NCBI GenBank assembly: GCA_963971305.1
Contig: OZ020306.1
Coordinates: 32,881,512-32,945,511, forward strand
Reading direction: 5' to 3'
DNA from: Arcuatula senhousia
Taxonomy: Eukaryota; Mollusca; Bivalvia; Mytilida; Mytilidae
DNA length: 64,000 bases
Shown one piece after another: positions 1 to 11,400 of this stretch; position 1 is the stretch's first letter, and each line of letters opens with the position of its first letter. The notes beneath the pieces are model-generated. The model worked only from the letters and a program-made list of their open reading frames with translations, did no database searches and had not been told where the DNA came from. The position numbers and the translations under genes were made by a program.

Positions 1-1234
1 ATGCATTTAAAAGGTTAAAGCCTTAAAGAGTGTCATATACATGTAGCTGATCAAATATATCACCGTGCATGTTGGTAATGCAATTTCTTGAATAGTGATT
101 TTTAATCAAGGAGGTACATTGTACATTAGTAGGTGAATTATATAATTATTGTGCAAAAGTGCAGAAAAGCAAAGATGGAAGAAAAGGATAAAATCTAAAT
201 ATCTTAAGTATGAAAATCTAAATGTAATAACTATTTGTATTTGTACATAACAGCAAAGCCAATGAAATAGAACTACAAGTATTTTCTTTTCATGCAAAAG
301 GGTAAACCTTGGGCAAAAATAAAAATCAACAAAATAGGATATAATGTGAACTTGTCAATGCTTGATTTTGAATGTGATAATGAAAAATATGAAAACTCAT
401 GAATATCCAACTTAAACAAACTTTCCATCATTTTTTTTATCTCCTTATACAGGCTTTTCTCACAGTTTAAAAAAGACACGAAAGTAGGACAAATAAGAGA
501 TTAAAATCTCATTATAACCTGTACTTTGACTTTTGAAATATAATATGTACATGTCCGTTTCTAAATTTTACAACCATGACACATTTTTGTCCTGGTATTA
601 ACTATGAATTATCAATGTTATTGTCTACACGCATATTATTGTTGATGACAATATTGTTGATAGTCAATGACTATGGGTCAAGTCAGTGCAAATATCATTT
701 CAAAGTTCAGCTTTCAAAACGTTCAACATGACAAATTCTTTGTATTATTCACACAATGGAACAACATCAAAAAGAACGTCTACATGATGTTCAGGTGTCA
801 GTTTTATAGTTCAAATTACATTTGTAAATATCCTGTCAATGCTGGTTTACTTCAAATTTCACAAAAAATGAAATAATAGTTGTACAATGATAAAATATCT
901 ATTGACTATTTTTAAAACAAATGAATAGTGATTGACTAAAAAATTAAGTTGAGAACCCAAAAACAGGTTTTACATGTATATAAATTTAAGGAAGTACAGT
1001 AAAACTAAATTCAAACTTAACCACGGTTTAATTTTTATAAAATCAAATAACATGCATCTTTCTTAAAATTAGTTAGTAAACAGATTAACACTTCACAACG
1101 ATGAGAAAAGCCTGTAAAAAGCAATAAACAGAAAAAAATTGTTTTCAAATAACTGAAGCATAAACAGCAACGAAAAATTCAAAACGCTTCGTCTTAACAA
1201 GATTTGTACCTTGCTATTACATAGGGGACTTAGT
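1..1234 (-). other. 3' UTR and downstream flank of DYNLRB1
   Basis: No gene is visible apart from what is probably the 3' untranslated region of the reverse-strand dynein light chain gene whose stop codon ends at 1235. No AATAAA was found close downstream on the reverse strand. A variant ATTAAA signal (TTTAAT on the plus strand, 1027-1032) lies about 205 nt past the stop and is a candidate poly(A) signal. The sequence is AT-rich, and short open frames here resemble no known protein. Confidence 0.45.
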
Positions 1235-4200
1235 TTAAACTGCTTCTGGGCTCTGGATGACTATCAACAAATACTCATTTTCTGTGAGAAAGAAAGAAAA
1301 CAACAATTGAAAAAGAGTCATTCAAACTTGTACATGTAAAAGACAGAGATTCTACTGGAACTAATTCTGAATTGTTCATAAACTTTTAACTGAAGAACAA
1401 ACTACTGTATTTTCAAAAGAACATACTCTGAAATTACTCAAATAAATTATAAAGCTTGATATGTTGAAAACATTTTGATCAAAGATTTTTGAATGTAGAA
1501 AATAAAAAAATTTCAGAAGAAAAAGTCAAATTTTACACATAAAGATAATATTTACACGATTTTTTGGAAAAAAAACTTTAAATAACACAAAAACAAAATC
1601 ACTATGCAACAGGACACAAAACAATTATGCTTGAACTATTTTTAGCCACACAAGGGTCATTGGTCAAAACCAGTAACAAAATACATATACAAAAATAACA
1701 ACCACATATACAGAGACCTAATGAGCCACTTAAGCAGATAAGCATGTTTTAGAATATGTTAACTATATGTCACCCATATCAAATAAGTTAGCAAAACAAA
1801 ACATTAGCTACTATCAACAATGAACAAAAAAAATATATATCCAAACCAATTCATGCAAAGAGTTTCAAGCTTCAAACATGTCAAACTCCAATTTTCTAGC
1901 AAGTTAGAAACCTACGATATGTGACTTATGTCTTTATTCACCACAAATTATTCAGTCATTTTTTAAAAATATCATGGTACAAATGAACATATGTAGAAGT
2001 GAAAAATTTCAACTTGCATGACTTAATCTTTAATAAATTACTCTCAGAAAATTTGTGAGAAAAAATATCAAATAAAATTTACATGCTTAAAATGAAATGT
2101 ACTACATGTACATGTCATACATGTATAAAAAAATGCTACATCAACCTTGTGTGCACGTAATGTTAAATAAAGTTAGTACAAATGAGCCAAGTGATTTCTC
2201 AGATCCACTTTCCTTAAATCCATGCAATTTTAAGTATCTAGTGAAAAAATAATTGAAAACATGAAAATAACCAAATTTATTCATAACTAATCTATACAAG
2301 TGCATCTGAGATATTACTGAAACCCTGTTCCCGTATAAACATGCAAGTCTGACTACTGGTTAATATATAGCACTACAACAATCAACAGAGAAACATGTAA
2401 CTACCCTTGCAGTTAAAGAAAATTATCTAAATCAGTTGGTTATTGTTAGGGCTACTTCAAGCTCCAGTACTGCTCCAAACTTACCTGGGGCAACCATAAT
2501 TTCATGTTTCTTTGATCGAATTCTGAGGAAGGTCAGGTCATTCTGGGGGTCAATATCTCTAATTGCACTTCTGGCTTTTTGTGTCACTTGTGTGAGTAAA
2601 CCAGAATATGTTACTGTCGTTGAGTTGTCTAATGTGGTTTTGATGGGAATACCTACAATGAAAACATAAAAAAAAAACTACATTTTATAAGACAAAGACA
2701 TAAAATCAACAAGAATATATGTCTGAAAGTCTTTAAGACATAATGCCCAATTTTGCAACTTTTATTTGCATGCAACACTGTCACACAGCGGTGGGAGAAA
2801 CAGAGGAACAGTTCAAAACACCATATTGCCCAGCCCTACTCTCATACATATAGATGGGGCACAAAAGCTGACAAATCATACATGAACATTTTTAAGGTGA
2901 AATCTCAATAGACTTTCAGACTTTGTGATGTGGATATGGTTGTGTCAGACCTAATAACATAATTCAGTGTTTTTGTCTTTGTATGCTAATTTTCAAATCT
3001 TTCACGTGACCATGACAACATTCTTACATGCATAATTCTAATATGCATTCAGATTAACATGATTAATTTCACCAGACATGAGTATTTTTCAGAGCATTGA
3101 TTCCCATTCTATTATGTGTTATATTAGGCCTGAGTGAAATTGAAGACTTTTGTTTGTTCTGTAGGTTGAACAAATGCTTTTCAGATAAAAAATAAAATAA
3201 ATGGCACAAGGTTATTTTTGTCCCCTATACCTTCAGAGTTAACAACAATAACACCAATGACTCCTTTGTGTCCTTGGATCCTCTTCAAAGTTTCTTCTGT
3301 TTCAGACTGAAAAATAAATATAAAATCTCATTATTTTTTATAAAATGTGCTAGTACGTTTAATTATTTTATATTAATTAGGTTGCAACCCTATGATGTGG
3401 TGCAATATTGGTTGTTTACAAAATAGATTGATTTTTTTACTCCAGTAGTCTATTTTACTGAAAGCACTTGCCAGCCATAAAGAAAATGAATAAATATTAA
3501 TAACATTATGAAAAGGGGAATAATACTATGCATACATGTACCTATAAAAATGTATCTACCTTCAAGTAGAAGTAGTATAGAAGGATCAGGGGGGACATGA
3601 TAGAGACATTTAAGATCATGTCTGGTATATATGATATGGAGGTCACAGAAGGGTTCTTTCCATCTATGCCAGAAACCACTACAAGAGGCCACAATAAGAA
3701 GATATTAAAGGAGAGATCCAAACTGAACACAAGAAAGTTCAGCTTTACCCAGAGAGTAGTGGACACTTGGAATAGCCTTCCTGAAAAAGTTGTAAACTGT
3801 AAAAAAGTCCTTGACTTTGAAAAAGCCCTAGACAAGTATTGGGAAAAACAAGAATGCAAATTTGACTTCACACTGGACATTGACAACATCCACACCAGAA
3901 GTCACGTGAAGACAAATATTCAAGTAGAGAACAATGAAGATATGGATATAGTGGCAGCAGATGCAGCCAGCGTCCATTAATGATCCCATTTATAATCATG
4001 AATATGCAAGTTTAAACATAACATATATATTATGGGTTTCATGATAAGCCATAAACTTTATATCAGACAAAGCCCAGATATAAACTGGAGGAAGCATTCA
4101 AAATCATCTTCAGAAATGCAATGCAACTTTCAGTCAAAAATAATGTCAGTTATTTTCACAAAACACCATGACAACGCATCTTTGCTGACAGACAAAAACA

Positions 4201-4625
4201 AAAAGATCAAGAATTTCTAGAGAAATCTGCTTCCATGCAATTTTAGGGTAAAGCGGAAGCCTACATCATACTATTACATGTACACTGTACAACAAATGTC
4301 AAGGTCTTTGAAATGTGTTATTTGTTTCATCCTGCAACAGTCAACTTTTCAGGAATTCGGACTACAAATTCTTAAGATAAATGATATGTCATAACCCTTA
4401 AGATAAAAATTATCCTCAATTGTTTGTATATGGGTACTACATCATGTACACTGCACAGTCTTTATTTTGCCGTGATAATAATAACTTTTCTAGTCTGACT
4501 CATTCATCGATTATGTTGTTTTCTTCTTTAAACGTCGAAAGGAACTTAAAGGAGTTGGGGGAAAATGATCAAAGAGCATTAATGCATTATTGTCTTTCAC
4601 ACCCAATCACTAAAAAACTTACCAT
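1235..4625 (-). CDS. DYNLRB1: Dynein light chain roadblock-type (DYNLRB), complete, 4 coding exons
   Basis: Coding exons, reverse strand: 4623-4625 (ATG only), 3231-3306, 2485-2652 and 1235-1281; 294 nt, 97 aa. Junctions are ATG|gtaagt...cag|TCT, GAAG|gtatag...tgtag|GTATT and CCAG|gtaagt...cacag|AAAA, and the phases join without a stop. The product matches the 96-aa roadblock family along its length: EETLKRIQ near residue 5, [16 protein letters not shown] at about 15-30, then [20 protein letters not shown] and [11 protein letters not shown], ending [12 protein letters not shown]. The family forms homodimers that bind dynein intermediate chains in the cytoplasmic and axonemal motor. DYNLRB1 and DYNLRB2 cannot be separated by eye. 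The start is fixed by the ATG|GTAAGT exon end joining in frame to SETEETLK. Intron 1 carries a LINE fragment. Confidence 0.95.
3570..3980 (+). mobile_element. Non-LTR retrotransposon fragment (C-terminal end of reverse transcriptase ORF)
   Basis: An open frame runs from 3570 to a TAA at 3978-3980, antisense within intron 1 of DYNLRB1. It reads [14 protein letters not shown], then [15 protein letters not shown], then [20 protein letters not shown] and [10 protein letters not shown]. This is the motif series I know from the region after the reverse transcriptase domain of CR1/Jockey-like LINE ORF2 proteins (RGDxIxxYKIL, TRGH, FFSQRVVxxWNSLP, FKxxLDKyW). The catalytic part is absent upstream, where a stop at 3567 closes the frame, so this is a 5'-truncated dead copy. 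The clade assignment is uncertain. Confidence 0.8.
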
Positions 4626-4760
4626 TTTGGTTAGAGTTGATGATGAATGTGTGACTGAAAAGAAAACAGTAACTTGGTAACTATGTCGTGATTTGACATG
4701 CGCAAACTTGATTTCCGTCAACATTTGTAGTCTCTAAGCAAGTATTTTACAAAAAGTGTT
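4626..4760 (-). promoter_or_regulatory. 5' UTR / probable promoter of DYNLRB1
   Basis: Sequence just upstream of the DYNLRB1 ATG. A good 3' splice site (ttttcttttcag, reverse strand) lies about 30 nt before the ATG, so the 5' UTR may itself be split and the transcription start may be further upstream. A GCGCATG stretch near 4698-4705, like half an NRF-1 site, is the only recognisable promoter-type motif. No TATA box was seen. Confidence 0.35.
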
Positions 4761-5154
4761 TAGTATGCTTTCTGTTTTAAAAATAAAACTGCAAATAATG
4801 AAACTGATTTAAAGTAGTAATTAAATCAGGGATCTTATTAAAGAAATATAGCATAATCGAAAGTCTCGGTTAATTCCGTTACTTACGGAATCGGCCGAAT
4901 TATGGGCAGGTGCGCGTTCGAAATTTTACTGGAAAACCACGCGTTTATCGAATTTCAAGAATCACAGCAGATAAGTTTAGTACTTGCTTTTATATGGTTT
5001 GATCATAGATTTAATATGCATCTATGGTTTGATAGAGGCTGATTTCTGCACCTATTTGTGATTTTCAATGGCATCTTTATTTATTTATTGGCACTTGTGA
5101 ACATTTAAGATCAGATTGTTAAAAAAATTGGATGGTATAAAACAGCAGGGATGT
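4761..5154. other. Intergenic, no gene seen
   Basis: AT-rich sequence with a small GC-richer patch around 4860-4950. That patch contains an inverted repeat ATTCCG-ttactta-CGGAAT (about 4873-4892). A 46-codon open frame starts at the ATG near 4903, but nothing supports it as a gene. Confidence 0.3.
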
Positions 5155-5300
5155 CCAAAACAAGTAAAGTCTTCCAGAATTCCGACCAGTACCTCCCCGT
5201 GGTGGAAGACGGGCCCTGCTCCAGCGATAACAAAGGATACTCTGGAGCAGCTAACACTGGCGGTGGTGTGTCATGGGCTGGACGACCCATGGCACATATG
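5155..5300 (+). repeat. Dispersed coding-like repeat, copy A
   Basis: One of three related copies in the window; the others are reverse-strand at 31793-31935 and 61040-61215. All share cttccagaattccgaccagt, then a ggtggaagacggg block, then ggtgtgtcatgggctgg and acgacccatg. In one frame this copy reads VFQNSDQYL...VEDG...ANTGGGVSW.GRPMAH without a stop, and copy B keeps that frame through an indel of 6 nt. It is probably a fragment of a mobile or multicopy coding sequence, family not recognised. Confidence 0.6.
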
Positions 5301-6780
5301 TTAGCGAGTCTTAATAGTCGACGCAGAGGGGCTTTCCCCTAGTCGCGACTATAAATACCCATCAGAAAACAAGTAAAATTTTCAATAAATGTGCAAAATT
5401 AATAAGGAAAAAATCAATAATTGTACATTTTTATCAGCAATTGCCTCAGGGGAATTAAGTGAAATTGACAAACTTCTACCTGTAAATTGATGGTCTTAAT
5501 TGTATATTACTGTCATAAAATTTATATCACCTGAAAGCCCTTTCTTTGATCTGTTTATTGAAAATAATTTGTTTCAGATTCACAGTAAAGTTGTTTATTA
5601 ATTAAGCCTGTGAAATAACAAGAAATTCAAACTTTGATGTTTTTTTAAAGTTTTATTGAAGATAAGTAATTTGAATTCTTTGATATCTTTGTCATTTCTA
5701 AATATAGAAATACAGAGTTTTCAATTAGCATTTGAGAAAATAATTGTCTTTTAGAGGATATAATTTCCATTTTGATACACTTACTATTTTCAGAACCAAC
5801 CCTGGATAAATTTAACCCTTATAAACCTTCTGAAAATGACATTGAACTTAAATACACCTAAAATTAAACATGAAAATTTTCTTTTTTTTTTGAGTTTGTT
5901 TCCGGCTTCACATGGCAAAATAGCTATTTTCCATTTTCCCCCTTTCATTTGATATAAATTTCATAAAAATCTGTTCAGTAGTTTTAAAGCATACCCCGGA
6001 GAAAGTTGACCTATTTTCAACAGAAATCATGCAAAAATATGACAAAATCTCGGGTAAACAGGGGAGGCATAGAACATTAGTGATTATCTAAAGATACATA
6101 TCCCATCAGTTTTATTTAATCCCTGAAAACAGCAATATTTAATTAAATCATTTTTATCGAAATTTTAATTTATTATGGGTATTAGAGAAAAAAAAGAGGG
6201 GTTTATATATATGAAATCAATGCTCCAAGTGCCTGTGAATTCAACAGACAATTGCTCCCGTGAAAATTTGCAAACTGGCATGAAACGTAAAGTTGACCTG
6301 TAAATATGAGACAAAAATGGAAAACACTATTTTTTTTACCATTAAAATGCTATATATACCTCCTTTTAAAGGTCATCTGTAAACATCGACCCAAAAGAGA
6401 CTATATATAGTAGAAGTTTTGATTCTGAAGATCTTAAGATCCTCTGCCGGCTTTTTTCTATCTCTCATAATTGCTGTATGTCAGATATAAGCCATTTTGA
6501 GTAATTCTACCCTAATTTCTACTCTTAGAAAAGTAACAGTGGCCATTTTTTATTGAATCTTTTCAAAATGAGGATCGCTTGATGCCAACATGTCATGAAT
6601 CACATCGGACGCATAGTAATGCCTTTTATTTGGCCAGGTAAGCTAAAAACTATAAAATGTTAAAGCTATGTAAAATTTAGAGGAGCTTTGTTTCCTGTCA
6701 GTTTTCTAATGTCAACTATCCCAGAAACTGAAAGGTTCACACGAAACAATGTTGTTCTTATTGTCATTTGATAAAGTGGA
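5301..6780. other. Intergenic, nothing recognised
   Basis: About 1.5 kb of AT-rich sequence without a convincing open frame, RNA gene or repeat boundary. Short scattered open frames carry no motif. Confidence 0.3.
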
Positions 6781-7029
6781 TAATTATCTATTTTTGATAT
6801 AGAAAAATTCAAGAGTGACCATCCTTGACATTTTCCCAAATTTCAGTAAAGATTCTGTTAATGTTTCATAAACAAATCCACTACGTGGTCTTGGAGAAGT
6901 TGCGGATCGAATACCCCGATGATTTAACCGGCACAAGTTGGAGGCAAGACACCCAAATACTGTAAAACACCCAATGTCAAAACCAAGGTAATGAATGCCA
7001 CTACAGTTTGTAATGTCTTTTCCCGGATT

Positions 7030-7120
7030 TTTTCCAAAAAAAATGAAAGTAGCAAAGATGTACCAATGGGGAATTTGAGTGTCAAAAGTCCGAGAGGGCA
7101 ACGACAAAACCAGTAAACAT
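7030..7120 (+). repeat. Short dispersed repeat (accaatgggg family)
   Basis: Contains the core agcaaagatgtaccaatggg followed by gtcaaaagtccgagagggca and acgacaaaaccagtaaaca. Copies or fragments recur near 15055-15170, 17320-17400, 29431-29633, 37701-37790, 9700-10145 and 60283-60580 in both orientations. This is an abundant bivalve-type repeat, probably SINE- or MITE-like. Confidence 0.7.
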
Positions 7121-7649
7121 GAACTTTTAGCAGTTTACTGGGCGCACTAGGGAACTTTTAGCAGTGGTCCAAGCTGCACTCTTGCCGACTTTCCTCGTCT
7201 TTTGTAAAAAGCAACTTACACCATGCACTGATGATAGTCTGAACATGTCGTTTAAATGTCATTCAAAAGGGGCTCTGTCCCCTCAATCAGTATTTTGTTT
7301 GAGTCAACCCGCCATAAGGTAAAAACAATCGCTCACAATAAGCTTCATCCTTCACCCTTTCGTCCTTATTTACTTTTAGTCAATTGTTTTGGAGCTACTT
7401 TTAGAAACGGAGCACCATATAGACAGCTCCTTTTTCATAACTTCTTTTCTCAGCCTTGGAATTTTAGATTGTCGATCCAAACTCAGCATTTTATATTTTT
7501 TGGGGGATTACTCATTTATGCTTACTATCCATGACATCTTTTATATATTTGAAAGAGTAAATTTCAACTGGCATATTGGCAATGATGTTGTTAATCTAAC
7601 TGTTAACACTTCACCTCTCTTATACTGATAATAAGGCAAGTTTTACCTG

Positions 7650-7900
7650 ATCTTTCCTTTGATCTTTGCATTGCTTTGACACTTTAAGGTTGTAGTAAAT
7701 CACATTGTTGTTTCCTATTAAGTAAGCTTTTCTATATTCTGATACAAGCTCAATCATCATATCACAGTCAGTACCATATATAAGAACCCTTTGATTTTTT
7801 TTTTAATGGAACACCATGTATAAGTTTGTTTCCAAGAAGCAGATTTGACACACGTTCTTCGGTGTTGGATTTGGCTTTTCTGTTAGATCTTTTTTTTTTC
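7650..7900 (-). pseudogene. Unrecognised coding-like fragment with a frameshift at an A tract
   Basis: On the reverse strand two frames join across a run of ten A (7795-7804). The upstream frame reads NTEERVSNLLLGNKLIHGV. The downstream frame reads LIYGTDCDMMIELVSEYRK, then AYLIGNNNVIYYNL and KVSKQCKDQRKDQ, followed by a possible donor gtaaaa or, if read through, a TAA. The composition looks protein-like and the flank (about 7830-8000) is repeated near 17480-17700, so a mobile-element or multicopy gene remnant is likelier than a host exon. The family is unknown. Confidence 0.35.
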
Positions 7901-8008
7901 TTTTACTTTTCTTTCAATACTTTTGGTTTGTTTTCTACCTTTAGGGTTTTTTTTATATAAAAGCTGCTAATGAGAGGTTACTCCTTGAAATATACATATA
8001 GAGCTAGC

Positions 8009-8090
8009 GTAGCTCTTGAGGTTGCTTTTTTTCATTTTGGGTTGCAACTAAAAAAAAATCCAAATGAAAAAAAGCAACCTCAAGAGCTAC
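8009..8090. repeat. Near-perfect hairpin, about 31-bp arms
   Basis: Arm 8009-8040 (gtagctcttgaggttgcttt...) is the inverse complement of 8060-8090, with a loop of about 20 nt and one length difference in the T run. It lies about 120 bp past the likely poly(A) site of the Sel1-repeat gene, next to a dispersed repeat whose relative is at 17640-17700. Probably the end of a MITE. Confidence 0.7.
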
Positions 8091-8213
8091 GTTTTCGCAG
8101 CTAATATAGAGCATATGGTTTTGATATTTTGAATTTTGACCTGACACATAGACCTTGACAAGAAGACAAAGATTAAATTTAGAAAAAAGCATTTTTATTA
8201 AACGAAAATAAAC

Positions 8214-8219
8214 TTTATT
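8214..8219 (-). terminator. Candidate poly(A) signal of the Sel1-repeat gene
   Basis: AATAAA on the reverse strand, about 280 nt after the stop codon at 8495. A second AATAAA sits at 8194-8199. No other gene is nearby on this strand. Confidence 0.5.
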
Positions 8220-8494
8220 GATAAGAAAACTTGATGTTCATATCAAAACATAGAATTGTGGGTGCGTATATGATAACACTTAATACTTAAAATTATAAAC
8301 AAAGTAAAATATGAGATGACAATTTAGAAGTTACAATGAAATAAAACAATTATTAACTGAGTGACCATGATCTGAAATACGACAATTACTAGTATATATA
8401 TATAGTAAAAGTACAAATAAAATAATGTTTGTAGCTGCCAAATGTCCAGCTCGTCGATGATTTGCATAGAAAACAAAGTGCATGAATGTTAAAA

Positions 8495-11400
8495 CTAATG
8501 TTTACACCCTCCTCTTGTACACACTTCGTTGAGAACTCTGTGGGCTTCCCGTACACCTTTGGAAGCGGCATGGGCTATCAACTGATGTGCTTCTCTGAAA
8601 GGATATTACAGAACAAAAAATAAAAATAAATGTCCAGTAATCGAGTATCACAAAACAGCCAGACAATAATTTCATTGGTCCTGACCAAGCTCAACATAGA
8701 AAAATTTTAACTTAACGATGGTCCTGACAAAGCTCAACTGACTGGGTAGTCTAACTTCGTGACTATACCTATACTAGTAGATATAGGTCTGCAGCGACGT
8801 TACAAAGCTCAATATTGAAATGTAGGTTAAATAGTCTTAATGGCATATACCTTTTATTACTTGCGTTCCCAACTTGGGCAGAAGTCATTTTAATTACAAT
8901 ATTCAAACATCAAATTTTCACTTAAGAGCACTTAAAGCATGCCTATGACAATCTTTTGTCGTTTTGGAACTCATGAATCTACAAATATCGTTCACATTTC
9001 TATCCTTAACATTAACCATGTTTTGCAAAGATCCCCTTTGCTATGAATATGCAATACATACCCTGGCTTCAGTCCGGTATCGTATCCTTTTAAATGGCCT
9101 ATCCCTAAGTTATAGGAGGCGTGTGGATGTCCTTGGTCAGCAGCTTTTCTGCATAAAGAAATACTCTTGCTATATTTACTTGATAGTTTTACAATATTAA
9201 TATAAATTTATGTTAAAATTTTCTGTATTCGTATAACAGATAAGAAGTATTGAGCATTGCTAATAATATTAAAGCCACGAACAATATTGCTTATACGAAA
9301 TTGACAAAAAAGCATAATGTAGCTGTTTCAGTTGCAGGGCGGATCCAGAAAAAAAGCAAAAGAGTTTCATGATTAAAATTCTTCAAGTCACATAAAATTG
9401 ACTATATATCCTGATAAAACAGGTATCCTATCTTGATAATGTATAGTATGAATAAGGCATACTACGAGGAAAGCACTTTTTTTTCAATCCTTTAAACTAC
9501 TTACTTAAACCATTTCATAGCTTCATTTTCATGCTTATCAACGCCTTTGCCTGAAAAAGAAAAAAAAAACTTCCTAAAAGCCATTTTATTTATTTATTCA
9601 TATTTACTCATGTGGGGAGTACAACGACTTCCTTGATAGAGCTATACGGCTGACAAGCAAATTGTTAACACAGGGGTACGTTGCTCCCAGGTTGTTGTCA
9701 TCACTCAAGAAATTTTACGGAAGACATCATGTGCTTGTATACAAATACGGGATTTCTATCTCTCAGATAAGCACAGATGTTGGTTTGACAGAGTTTAGTA
9801 ATGTTATCCTTTCCGGATTTGACCTACACTAAATCGATCTTTGGCAACGTGGCGGGTGTGCTATAGCAAGCAGGAACTGCTTACTCTTTCGGAGCACCTG
9901 AGTTCACTATCGTTTCGACTTGAGTTCACGTTGCTGAATGCGGTTTTGTTGTTATGTGTGCGCGCGCGTGTGTGTGTGTTTTATGATGTTGTGTGGTTTG
10001 TTTCGTTATGATGATTTTTTGTCTACCGGTTTTGTCTTTGTCTCTAAGGTTTTATGATGTTGATTATCCCTTTGGTACACCTTTGCTTCTTTGTTACAAT
10101 ACATGTATATAATGAACGCATTTGTTAAAGAAGCAAAGATGTACCAAAGGGCAATTAAATGTCGCATACCTAAAAGACAAAGTCAGTAGAGATATATTTA
10201 AAACATATCACAAAAAACAAATATTACAACCAAACTCCAAAAAAAATATATGGCATAAAATCGTCGAAAAAAACAAAAATCAAATACTAGTAATGCAACC
10301 AATTCGTGAACTTAAATCGAGAAGAGAGTGAACTCATTGTGGTGATTGTGGTCAATCAAATTTTCAGAATAGTCTTTTTTTTTCAATTTCTGCTTGTTTA
10401 TGCGAGCTATGTTGTGTACCCTTATTCCACATCTCATCAGGTGCGCTAAAGAGTAAGCCGTTCCTGCTTGCTATCTATCACGCCCCATAACCTTAAATAA
10501 GCTCTCAATAAAGCGAGAATTGAAGAGTAGACGACAGCTACTGTTTGGGATATTAAATCGGCCATATTCATGTTCTTCAACAAGCCATTATTACATTACA
10601 TGTATTAGGTATTTTTTTTGGTGATTTACTGCTCTGATATTGTATATAAATTATAGGGATTCTTTATGAGTGGTCGGTTATAATCATAATTGATGCAGCA
10701 AATATTTTGCCACAGGTGCTTCATTAGTTTAGATGAAAAGCACTTTTCTGCAACGTTGAATCTTGTATTTGAATAAACTTACCATGAAGATATCGTTGTC
10801 CGACTTGGTGTTGAGCCTGTGGATAGCCAAGCCAACCATATGCATATGTCACATTAAAATGGAGGTGGTCGAAGTAATAGTATGCATAAAGTGCGAATGT
10901 TAAAGTCCCGATGATAACCATCGCCTGAAAAAAGGGGAAAAACGCTAATTAGAACTTTAATTTACAACATGCAGAAAAGAGCAACGGATTTATTACTTAG
11001 GCAAACATGGCTTACATCGTGCCTAGTACACGTCCATAGCAGACAGTAATTATAAGCTTTCCAACATAATAAGTTTTTTTTTTCAAATGTCAGCCACCCG
11101 ACAACATGGAAAACGTGAACAATGTTGATCAAACGCATATGATCGACCCACTGACAAACCAAGTGTAGGAATGGGCAAGGCATTTAGCGTTCTCTTTGAC
11201 CGCTAATAGTAGTAAAACAGTGTGTCAGAATCCAATTATCATGCTTGGAACATGATTAAAATCGCGACCACAAGCATTTTAATCCAGGATTAATATTATT
11301 GATGTGTACATATGTGAAAACTGTCGTGATCGTAGTAGAAATAGTAATATATAAACGAGGGTCAATTATATACAATTGACCACAGGCGTTTGGGTCCAGG

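Noticed and set aside
2436..2669. Forward-strand 77-codon frame
   Set aside because: Antisense shadow of DYNLRB1 exon 3, which matches the roadblock family on the reverse strand.
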